A stretch of 5,636 bases of DNA from an uncultured Oscillospiraceae bacterium (lineage in GTDB: Bacteria > Bacillota > Clostridia > Oscillospirales > Acutalibacteraceae): positions 1 to 5,636 of the forward strand of contig UQFM01000091.1 in NCBI GenBank assembly GCA_900540295.1, in the 5' to 3' direction. Each line of letters opens with the position of its first letter. Position 1 is the stretch's first letter. Shown here in pieces: positions 1 to 5,636 of this stretch. A program made the position numbers and the translations under genes. The notes under the pieces were generated by a model. The model saw nothing but the letters and a program-made list of their open reading frames with translations, had not been told where the DNA came from and made no database searches.

Positions 1-39
1 GATCGGTCTCGTGGGCTCGGAGATGTGTATAAGAGACAG
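1..39 (+). other. Nextera read-2 adapter with i7 index remnant (synthetic sequence)
   Basis: Positions 6-39 match the 34-nt Illumina Nextera transposase read-2 adapter, which begins GTCTCGTGGGCTCGG. Its last 19 nt (21-39, AGATGTGTATAAGAGACAG) are the Tn5 mosaic end. The five bases before it (GATCG) are the inner end of the i7 index and recur, complemented, at the other end of the window. This is library sequence left by untrimmed short-insert reads and carries no biology. The insert begins at 40. Confidence 0.98.
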
Positions 40-91
40 TTGTTATACAGTGATTTGAATTTCTTCTTTATTATATAAGGTGACCGTATTC

Positions 92-97
92 GGTGAT
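92..97 (+). promoter_or_regulatory. Ribosome binding site deciding the start of the first gene
   Basis: GGTGAT lies three bases before ATG 101. It pairs with the 5' part of the anti-Shine-Dalgarno region (complement of the GGTGAT in AAGGAGGTGATC), which puts its GG about seven bases from the start codon. An alternative in-frame GTG at 80 has no such site at a usable distance. The AAGGTGA at 77-83 overlaps that GTG and is 17 bases from the ATG, too far to serve it. Confidence 0.5.
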
Positions 98-100
98 AAA

Positions 101-772
101 ATGAAAAAAATAGTGGATTGTGATATTATTGATATCATACCCTTTTCCTGCGGTATCATTTTTTCCAAAATGGATATGCTCGGCGAAGGGAAATGCAAAG
201 TCTCTTTTTACGGATTTGACATAAAAAAAATGCGCAACGCGCCCGTGACGCGAAGCGTTTACATGCTCAACAAGTTCGGAAACGGCTATAAACGGATTGT
301 GGACGCCGTCGGCGATTATTTAAACTGCGACGCGGACACGTTTATGGGCAACGGTACGGTATTGGTTTACCCGACGGGCGAAACCGGTGTATTTGACTAT
401 GAGGGAAAAAACACGTGGGTCGGCGATTTGCTGTATCATGACTGCCCCGTGCAGGATGTTGCCGCTGACGGCAATCAGATTTGGTGCACCATTCCCGACC
501 AAAATGCGATTATCAGCTATTCGATTGCGCACAAAAAGTTTTATATGCGCATCGGCGGCGAAAATTCCACGGCGTTCAGCATACCGACGTCCATTATCAA
601 ATACGGTGACGAGTTATTTGTCTGCAATGCGGGTTCTTATAAAATCCGTACGGTGAATTTAAAGGATTATTCCGTCCGCGATTTTCGCACCTTTGACGAA
701 CCTGTGCGGCGGTATCTGCGTTCCTGCGGGAAAGAAATCGTCCAGCTGGATTCGGGCGTATATATTTTATAA
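101..772 (+). CDS. Orphan protein with beta-propeller (NHL-like) repeats
   Basis: I do not recognise a named family for this 223-residue protein. It shows no signal peptide or membrane segment, so it is probably cytoplasmic. Several stretches of about 40 residues have the strand-turn-strand look of propeller blades. The clearest is residues 159-195 (FSIPTSIIKYGDELFVCNAG, then KIRTVNLKDYSV), an NHL-like pattern of Pro, hydrophobic pair, Gly-Asp, Leu-hydrophobic-Val, Asn/Asp-x-Gly, Ile. A similar unit covers 115-151 (VQDVAADGNQIW...), and weaker ones cover 14-42 and 81-110. The end (QLDSGVYIL) looks like a final strand. About five blades is short for a closed propeller, so it may be a partial propeller or form an oligomer. 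I chose ATG 101 on its Shine-Dalgarno site; GTG 80 would add seven residues. The frame is closed by a stop at 56-58, so the gene is complete. A terminator follows, so it is probably transcribed apart from the glycosidase downstream. No catalytic motif is visible. Confidence 0.85.
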   Translation: MKKIVDCDIIDIIPFSCGIIFSKMDMLGEGKCKVSFYGFDIKKMRNAPVTRSVYMLNKFGNGYKRIVDAVGDYLNCDADTFMGNGTVLVYPTGETGVFDYEGKNTWVGDLLYHDCPVQDVAADGNQIWCTIPDQNAIISYSIAHKKFYMRIGGENSTAFSIPTSIIKYGDELFVCNAGSYKIRTVNLKDYSVRDFRTFDEPVRRYLRSCGKEIVQLDSGVYIL

Positions 773-782
773 ACTTATTTTG

Positions 783-812
783 CCCAAGCGTTTGAAAAAG
801 CGCTTGGGTTTT
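783..812 (+). terminator. Rho-independent terminator after the propeller-like gene
   Basis: CCCAAGCG (783-790) and CGCTTGGG (801-808) form a perfect 8-bp stem around a 10-nt A-rich loop. The stem is followed at once by TTTT (809-812). It starts 10 bp after the stop at 770-772, where a terminator for the upstream gene would be expected. The U-tract is short, so some read-through into the glycosidase gene is possible. Confidence 0.8.
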
Positions 813-834
813 ACATTGAAAAAAAACGATTTAC

Positions 835-839
835 AGAGG
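835..839 (+). promoter_or_regulatory. Ribosome binding site of the GH127 gene
   Basis: AGAGG ends seven bases before ATG 847, a standard Shine-Dalgarno site that supports this start. I found no convincing -35/-10 pair in the 74-bp gap (773-846). Confidence 0.8.
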
Positions 840-846
840 TAGAATT

Positions 847-2760
847 ATGCACACACAGGAATTTTCAACGCATCTGACCGTACGGGACGTTATCATTGAC
901 GACCCTTTTTGGAATCAGATTACAAAAAAGGTTCGGGAGCAGGTTCTGCCTTATCAGTACGAAGCACTGTCGGACTCTGTGGCGGGTGCGGAAAAAAGCC
1001 ATTGTATTAAAAATTTTTTGAAAGCCAAAGCGATCAATGCACAGCGCGAGGCAGGGCTTCCCGTACAAAAATACCCTGTGGACAAATGGCACTATGATGA
1101 AAGCAACACGGATAAAAACGCCTTCATGGGCTGGGTATTTCAGGACAGCGACGTTTACAAATGGCTGGAAGCGGTAGGGTATCATCTGCAAAGCTGTTAT
1201 GATGCTTTACTGGAAGCAAAAGCCAAGGAATTTATCCGCATCATCTGCGATGCGCAGACGGAAAACGGCTATCTTGATACGCTTTATATCATCAATGATA
1301 TAGACAAAGCCTTTACCAATTTGCACGAGCACCACGAGCTGTACTGCTTCGGGCATTTGGCAGAGGCGGCAATCAGCATATATCATGCGACAAAGGATGA
1401 CAGGCTTTTAATTGCGGCATACCGATTTGCAGACTTAATCTGCGAAACCTTTTGCCCGAACGGCAAAAGAGGCTATGACGGACACGAGATTGCCGAAATG
1501 GCATTGGTGAAACTGTACAGGGAAAGCGGCAATCAAAAATATTTGCAAACCGCGCGTTTTATGGTGGAAGAACGCGGCAAACAGCCGTACTATTTCGATT
1601 CGGAGCGCGGTAAAGAAACGGACGGCAAAGACTATGTATATAACCAAGCGCACTGCCCGCCCAAAGAACAGCGGGAAGCCGTGGGACACGCAGTGCGCGG
1701 GGTATATCTGTACAGTGCCATGGCAGACCTTGCGAAAGAATTTGAGGATACACAGTTGGAACAAGCTTGTAAAAGCATTTGGGAAAATATCGCAAACAAA
1801 AAGCTTTACATTACAGGCGGTATCGGTGCGACTGTACATGGGGAAGCGTTTTCCTTTGACTATGACCTGCCGAATGATTTGGCTTATGCGGAAACTTGTG
1901 CGTCTGTCGGGTTAATTTTCTTTGCACAGCGTATGGCGGAAACGGAAATCTGCGCCGACTATGCCGACGTCATCGAGCGCGCACTGTACAACACGGTGCT
2001 GTCGAGTATGTCGGCGGACGGAAAATCCTTCTTTTATGTGAATCCTTTAGAGGTTCTGCCGCAGGCATCCAAAGAAGACGCACGCAAACAGCATATCCGC
2101 CCTGTCAGACAGAAATGGTTTTCCTGCGCATGCTGTCCGCCGAATCTGGCAAGACTGATAGGGTCTCTGCCCGAATACATCTACACGGTGAATGAAAACA
2201 CGGTGTTTCTCCATCAATTCATTTGCAATCAGGCAAAATTTGACGGCGGGGCCATACAGTTAACAGAAGAACAGGGAAAATACCGCATCAAAATACAAAC
2301 CGAAAAAAGCTGTCGCCTTGCCGTTCGCATCCCAAAGTGGTGCGATAACTTCGACATCAGCTGTAAATATACAGAAAAAAACGGCTATGCCTTTACGGAA
2401 ATTCAGCACAGCGCGGAAATTATATTAGATTTGCATATGCGTCCGAGACTTGTGCAATGCTCAAACCGTGTACGGGCAAATGTCGGCAAAGCTGCCGTGA
2501 TGCGCGGTGCAGTTGTGTATTGCTTAGAGGAAAAAGACAACGGCAGTGGCTTGCAGATGTTAAAGCTAAACAGCAAAAAGCCTTTGGAGTACAGGGACGG
2601 CTGTATTTATGCGCAAGGCATTCGGGAAAAAGCCGATGAAACGCTCTACAGCACATACGGCGCACGCGAATGCACGGAATGCACGTTAAAATTCATCCCC
2701 TATTACACTTGGGGCAACCGCGGAGAAAATGAGATGTGTGTGTATGTGCGCGTGGAATGA
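847..2760 (+). CDS. GH127 (DUF1680) beta-L-arabinofuranosidase-type glycosidase
   Basis: This 637-residue protein belongs to glycoside hydrolase family 127, whose type enzyme is Bifidobacterium longum HypBA1 (about 658 residues). HypBA1 releases beta-1,2-linked L-arabinofuranose from hydroxyproline-rich plant glycans by a zinc-dependent cysteine mechanism. All key residues are visible with near-constant spacing to HypBA1. They are the acid/base Glu333 (HGEAF; HypBA1 Glu322), zinc ligands Glu349 and Cys351 (YAETCAS), nucleophile Cys429 and zinc ligand Cys430 (CACCPPN), plus Glu377 and His281. The alpha/alpha-barrel catalytic part covers about 15-435, and beta-sandwich domains form the rest. 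There is no signal peptide, so it should act inside the cell on imported oligosaccharides. Start ATG 847 follows AGAGG. It stands alone: no transporter, regulator or second glycosidase is in view, and terminators lie on both sides. Family membership and an intact active site are near certain. The sugar is less so, because some GH127 enzymes act on other sugars such as aceric acid in rhamnogalacturonan II. Confidence 0.97.
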   Translation: MHTQEFSTHLTVRDVIIDDPFWNQITKKVREQVLPYQYEALSDSVAGAEKSHCIKNFLKAKAINAQREAGLPVQKYPVDKWHYDESNTDKNAFMGWVFQDSDVYKWLEAVGYHLQSCYDALLEAKAKEFIRIICDAQTENGYLDTLYIINDIDKAFTNLHEHHELYCFGHLAEAAISIYHATKDDRLLIAAYRFADLICETFCPNGKRGYDGHEIAEMALVKLYRESGNQKYLQTARFMVEERGKQPYYFDSERGKETDGKDYVYNQAHCPPKEQREAVGHAVRGVYLYSAMADLAKEFEDTQLEQACKSIWENIANKKLYITGGIGATVHGEAFSFDYDLPNDLAYAETCASVGLIFFAQRMAETEICADYADVIERALYNTVLSSMSADGKSFFYVNPLEVLPQASKEDARKQHIRPVRQKWFSCACCPPNLARLIGSLPEYIYTVNENTVFLHQFICNQAKFDGGAIQLTEEQGKYRIKIQTEKSCRLAVRIPKWCDNFDISCKYTEKNGYAFTEIQHSAEIILDLHMRPRLVQCSNRVRANVGKAAVMRGAVVYCLEEKDNGSGLQMLKLNSKKPLEYRDGCIYAQGIREKADETLYSTYGARECTECTLKFIPYYTWGNRGENEMCVYVRVE

Positions 2761-2798
2761 AGCTGTATTCGGAATAAAGCCCTAAAAGAGTATGAAAG

Positions 2799-2823
2799 CA
2801 CCCCGCTGTTACTTGGCGGGGTG
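2799..2823. terminator. Shared, probably bidirectional terminator between convergent genes
   Basis: CACCCCGC (2799-2806) and GCGGGGTG (2816-2823) form a perfect 8-bp GC-rich stem with a 9-nt loop. On the + strand it is followed by TTGTTCTGCTTT. On the - strand it is followed by the complement of 2784-2798, the T-rich CTTTCATACTCTTTT. It sits in the 73-bp gap between the 3' ends of the + strand glycosidase and the - strand acetyltransferase, so it can serve both. Neither U-tract is perfect. Confidence 0.72.
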
Positions 2824-2833
2824 TTGTTCTGCT

Positions 2834-3268
2834 TTACAGCCTTTTTAAAAACCGAATTTGTGCTTTTTCTTCCGAAAAACCTGCGTGACGGTAAAAGCCG
2901 TGCGCGTCGGTACGTGTACTGCCCGAGTTCAGGCGTATGCCGACTGCGCCGACTTCCGCCGCCCAGCTTTCGGTTTCCCGAAGCAACGCTGTGCCGACGC
3001 CCTGTCGGCGGGCTTCAGCGAAAACGGCAAGCCCGAGTATATTGACAAGCGAATCAAAATACAGTGTTTGATAAACTTCCGCATGTATAAAGCCGATGAC
3101 TGCACCGTTTTGCACCGCAACAAATACGCGTTCACGCGCAGGGTCGCATTGAGACAAATGCGCCGACACGGTTTCTGCCGTACAGGCATAACCTAAAGAT
3201 TCCCTGCAAAGTTCAGCGATTGCGGCGGCATCTTTCAAAGACGCCGTACGGATGGTACAGTTTGCCAT
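2834..3268 (-). CDS. GNAT-family N-acetyltransferase
   Basis: This complete 144-residue single-domain protein has the GNAT fold, which transfers the acetyl group of acetyl-CoA to an amine. The N-terminal helix region (4-40) begins with the usual beta1 strand (CTIRTASLKDAAAIAELC). Beta4 and motif A (77-97) read VNILGLAVFAEARRQGVGTAL, with the acetyl-CoA pyrophosphate-binding loop Arg87-x-x-Gly90-x-Gly92. The C-terminal part has HGFYRHAGF (123-131), in which Tyr126 is in the usual general-acid position. The length is typical. Start ATG (3268-3266 on the - strand) follows AGGTGA with a six-base gap. The substrate cannot be read from the sequence; small-molecule amines, aminoglycosides and protein N-termini are all used by this superfamily. 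It lies downstream of the Clp gene on the same strand, but 137 bp of palindromic repeats separate them and no promoter of its own is evident. Read-through from the Clp gene is possible but not shown. Confidence 0.93.
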   Translation of the reverse strand: MANCTIRTASLKDAAAIAELCRESLGYACTAETVSAHLSQCDPARERVFVAVQNGAVIGFIHAEVYQTLYFDSLVNILGLAVFAEARRQGVGTALLRETESWAAEVGAVGIRLNSGSTRTDAHGFYRHAGFSEEKAQIRFLKRL

Positions 3269-3274
3269 TTTGAT

Positions 3275-3280
3275 TCACCT
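3275..3280 (-). promoter_or_regulatory. Ribosome binding site of the GNAT gene
   Basis: On the - strand AGGTGA (complement of TCACCT) lies six bases before the ATG at 3268. It is a good Shine-Dalgarno match and supports this start. Confidence 0.78.
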
Positions 3281-3301
3281 GCTGTTGGGTATTTCTGACG
3301 T

Positions 3302-3328
3302 GTAGGGGCGCGCATCGCGCGCCCGCGG
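3302..3328 (+). repeat. GTAGGG-type palindromic intergenic repeat, unit 1
   Basis: GTAGGG (3302-3307) leads into a nearly all-GC palindrome. GGGCGCGC (3306-3313) pairs with GCGCGCCC (3317-3324) around a 3-nt loop, and CGCGG follows. Hairpins of this form, GTAGGG followed by a short GC palindrome, are scattered between genes in many gut Clostridia as I remember them; I could not check copy number. There is no T-tract on either strand, so it does not look like a standard terminator. Confidence 0.65.
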
Positions 3329-3338
3329 ACGGACATGG

Positions 3339-3407
3339 AATCCGGTTTGTTCTGAGCGGCGGGAGCAAGCTCCCGCCCTACCCTACGGCGCAGAATGACA
3401 TCGGATT
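3339..3407 (-). repeat. Nested palindromic repeat, unit 2, abutting the Clp stop codon
   Basis: The core is GGCGGGAG (3358-3365) pairing with CTCCCGCC (3370-3377) around CAAG. On the - strand it is preceded by GTAGGGTAGGG (complement of 3376-3386), the same lead motif as in unit 1 but in opposite orientation. Outer arms also match: TTCTG (3350-3354) with CAGAA (3391-3395), and AATCCG (3339-3344) with CGGATT (3402-3407). This gives a nested, imperfect palindrome of 69 bp. Its outer edge overlaps the TAA stop of the Clp gene (3408-3406) by two bases. It resembles a REP- or MITE-like mobile repeat with no coding capacity. Confidence 0.65.
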
Positions 3408-5596
3408 ATTCAACACAAAGCATAATTTCGCCATCTTCAGCGGTCAGGCGAACGGTTTGAATCGGTTCGCCGTAGTGCTCTACGAGATAGGAAGATATTT
3501 TATCCTCTGCATTGCGGCGAATGACATTGCGCAAATCACGCGCACCGCGCACATTGCCGTCCATTTTTTCGACAAGTGCCATCGGCACATCTTCCGCATA
3601 TTCCAAAGTAATGGATTTGTCGTGCAATGCGGATTTCAGCTCGTCAAGCATCAGCACAGCAATACGTGCGTAATCTTCTGAAGACAACTCGTTGAACACA
3701 ACAATCTCATCCACACGCCCGATAAATTCGGGGCGCAGAAATTCACGAAGCGCCTGTATCGCCATTTCGCGTTTTACATCGCTCGGTGCTTTACCGAAGC
3801 CCATCGCGGCGGTTTTGCGTTCACTGCCCGCATTCGAGGTCATAATGATGACGGTATTCGCAAAGCTGACGGTGCGCCCGTGTGCGTCATTGGTTTTGCC
3901 CTCGTCGAGAATCTGCAACAGAATGTTCATAACATCGGGATGCGCTTTCTCGATTTCATCAAACAGAATAATCGAATACGGTTTTCTGCGAACCTTTTCC
4001 GTCAACTGTCCCGCTTCGTCATAGCCGACATAGCCGGGCGGCGAACCAATCAAACGGGAAACGGAGTGCTTCTCCATAAATTCGGACATATCGAGGCGAA
4101 TCAGTGTTTCGGGTGTGTCAAACAGCTCAAAGGAAAGCTGTTTGACCAATTCTGTTTTGCCGACGCCTGTCGGTCCGACAAAGATAAACGATGCGGGTCG
4201 TTTCTGCACAGACAACTGCATACGGCTGCGCTTAATCGCAGCGGCAACGGCATCCACGGCGGAATCCTGCCCGATGATATGCGCTTTCAGACGGTTCTCC
4301 ATACCGACCAACCGCTTCACATCGCCGTCCACAATTTTCGTGGTCGGAATGCCCGTCCAAAGGTTAATCACCTTGGCAAGGTCTTCCTCATTCACAAAAT
4401 TATCGCTTGCTTTTTCTTTTAAATCGGCTTCTTTGCCGTCGCAGGCAATCAATTCTGTGCGAATGGATGCGAGCGCGGCGTATTTTTCATTTTTCTTCTG
4501 TTCGTCATTTTCGGTTTCCGTTTCCGAAACCAGTGTTTCTTCCTGCGCTTTCAAATCCGCAACATGCTTTAAAAACAGCTCATAATCGCTGATGGCTTTG
4601 TTGCGCAGATTCGCACAGGTGCAAGCCTCGTCCAACAAATCGATTGCCTTATCTGGCAGAAAACGGTCGGTAATGTACCGTTCGGAAAGCGTAACCGCCT
4701 TATAAACCAAGGTATCGGAAATCTGCACCTTGTGGTAATCTTCATAATACTTTTTGATGCCCAACAGCATTTCGTAGGCGTCGTCAATCGACGGTTCTTC
4801 CACCTTGACGGGCTGGAAACGGCGCTCGAGTGCGGCGTCCTTTTCAATATTTTTGCGGTACTCGTTAAAGGTGGTTGCGCCGATAACCTGAATTTCCCCG
4901 CGGGAAAGCGCAGGCTTCATAATATTCGCCGCATTCATTGTGCCCTCGGCATCGCCTGTGCCGACCAAATTATGCACCTCGTCGATAAACAGAATGATAT
5001 TGCCCTCGGACTTCACCTCGTCAATAAGACCCTTAATACGGCTTTCAAACTGCCCGCGGAACTGCGTACCTGCAACAAGCGCGGTTAAATCGAGCAAATG
5101 TATTTCTTTGTCGGCAAGCTTTGCAGGTACTTCGCCCGCCGCAATTTTTTGCGCCAAGCCCTCGGCAATCGCTGTTTTACCGACGCCGGGTTCGCCGATA
5201 AAGCACGGATTGTTCTTCGTGCGGCGGCAGAGAATCTGCACGGTGCGGTAAATCTCGCGGTCACGCCCGATAATGCGGTCCAGCTTACCGTCCCGCGCAC
5301 GCTCGGTCAAATCTGTACAGTAGAGCGACAGGTATTTGCGCTTTTTGTTTTTATTGCCCTGCTTTTTCGGCGCTTTGCCCTGCCCTTTTTTCGGTTCTTC
5401 CACAACCGATACCTCAGACGGGTCAATCAAATCGTCGTCGTCGTCCTTTTGCGGATTCTGCATACCGGGAAACAGCCCCTGCATAAACGACAGCGGCAAC
5501 GCGCCGCCGGGCTGAAAGCCGTCCTCGCCGTCCATCCCTTCCATCATTTGCTCCATCTGCTGGGAAACCTCTTCCATTTCATCCTCGGTAATCCCC
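3406..5596 (-). CDS. Clp/Hsp100 AAA+ unfoldase, ClpC/ClpE type (5' end missing)
   Basis: This is the ATPase partner of the ClpP protease, which unfolds and threads substrate proteins. The insert encodes 729 residues plus a stop; numbering starts at the first real Gly (codon 5595-5593). The visible N-terminal part (1-88) is a Met-rich stretch, then DDDDD (51-55), then a Lys-rich stretch. AAA-1 has Walker A GEPGVGKT (134-141), pore loop AGTQFRGQFE (175-184), Walker B with Asp205-Glu206, and arginine fingers Arg258-Arg259. A short charged coiled-coil-like middle region spans about 335-400, and LWTGIP is at 412-417. AAA-2 has Walker A GPTGVGKT (474-481), pore loop GSPPGYVGY (517-525), Walker B with Asp546-Glu547, TSNAG (586-590), finger Arg627 and sensor-2 GAR (684-686). 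MGF at 598-600 is in the place of the ClpP-docking loop. That, with the short middle region, argues against ClpB. All catalytic residues are intact. Residues read from 5625 to 5597 are adapter, not protein. The real start lies outside the window. From memory of clostridial relatives, a ClpE-like zinc-binding N-domain is expected there; this is inference. Confidence 0.95.
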
Positions 5597-5636
5597 CTGT
5601 CTCTTATACACATCTCCGAGCCCACGAGACCGATCA
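5597..5636 (-). other. Nextera read-2 adapter with i7 index remnant (synthetic sequence)
   Basis: Positions 5597-5630 are the reverse complement of the same 34-nt Nextera read-2 adapter found at the start; 5597-5615 is the Tn5 mosaic end (CTGTCTCTTATACACATCT). The final CGATCA agrees with GATCG at positions 1-5, so both ends carry the same i7 index. From memory CGATCA fits index N727 (CGATCAGT). Read on the - strand, the adapter is open in the Clp frame and adds the peptide MGSEMCIRDR with an apparent GTG start. Confidence 0.98.

Noticed and set aside
40..79. A promoter for the first gene (TATAAG at 74-79 as a -10 box).
   Set aside because: The hexamer 17 bp upstream (TGATTT) barely matches a -35 box, and no other pair fits. 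The region is only 40 bp long and AT-rich.
80..100. GTG at 80 as the start of the first gene, adding MTVFGDK.
   Set aside because: No Shine-Dalgarno site is at a usable distance before it, while ATG 101 has GGTGAT close upstream. It remains possible.
1435..1839. Antisense open frames within the glycosidase gene.
   Set aside because: They overlap an intact conserved GH127 gene and have no domain signature.
3358..3377. The GGCGGGAG hairpin as an intrinsic terminator for the Clp gene.
   Set aside because: The - strand sequence after the stem (GCTCAGAACAAACC) has no U-tract, so it does not meet the usual pattern, although it may still affect mRNA ends.
3880..4422. Open frame of 180 codons on the + strand opposite the Clp gene, and similar shorter ones at 4115-4585 and 4732-5088.
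   Set aside because: They lie antisense within a strongly conserved coding region and encode no recognisable domains. They are by-products of the Clp codons.
3406..5596. ClpB-type disaggregase as the identity of the AAA+ protein.
   Set aside because: The middle region is only about 65 residues and there is an MGF loop in the ClpP-docking position, both unlike ClpB.
40..5596. CRISPR arrays, tRNA or rRNA genes, riboswitches, or phage or defence genes.
   Set aside because: I saw no regularly spaced repeats, no tRNA- or rRNA-like segments and no matching protein motifs. All gaps between genes are under 140 bp and are explained above.
3406..5625. A complete 739-residue Clp protein starting at 5625.
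   Set aside because: The first ten codons come from the adapter. The natural start is outside the window, so the gene is called as 5'-partial from 5596.
1..5636. Perfect inverted repeats of about 39 bp at the two ends, with a Tn5 outer-end-like 19-mer, resembling a transposon or linear element with terminal inverted repeats.
   Set aside because: The sequence is exactly the synthetic Nextera adapter with a shared index, and no transposase gene is present. It is library contamination.

Overview
The window is a short assembled fragment whose two ends are not genomic. Positions 1-39 and 5597-5636 are Illumina Nextera (Tn5 mosaic-end) read-2 adapter plus the first bases of the i7 index, in opposite orientations. 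The biological insert is 40-5596 (5557 bp). Its gene content and mid-range GC suggest a gut-type, low-to-mid-GC Firmicute. The Clp ATPase in particular resembles those I recall from Clostridia of the Oscillospirales/Ruminococcaceae kind, and the GTAGGG-type palindromic intergenic repeats fit the same group. This placement is inferred from memory of such genomes, not from a search.

Layout: on the + strand, a small orphan protein with beta-propeller-like repeats (101-772) is followed by an intrinsic terminator (783-812). Next comes a complete GH127 (DUF1680) beta-L-arabinofuranosidase-type glycosidase (847-2760). A hairpin at 2799-2823 lies between this gene and the convergent minus-strand genes and probably stops transcription from both sides. 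On the - strand lie a GNAT acetyltransferase (2834-3268), a repeat-filled 137-bp gap (3269-3405), and a large two-AAA-module Clp/Hsp100 unfoldase (3406-5596). The unfoldase lacks its N-terminus because the insert ends inside it.

The genes do not form an obvious pathway. The propeller-like gene and the GH127 gene are co-directional but separated by a terminator. The GH127 has no sugar transporter or regulator in view. The acetyltransferase lies downstream of the Clp gene in the same direction, but two palindromic repeat units separate them. Apart from these repeats and the orphan propeller-like protein, I see ordinary chromosomal housekeeping and catabolic genes. I found no evidence of a new multi-gene system, CRISPR array, RNA gene, prophage or insertion sequence. 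The main caution for users is the adapter: it creates a false start and ten false N-terminal residues (MGSEMCIRDR) on the Clp protein, and a false pair of terminal inverted repeats.
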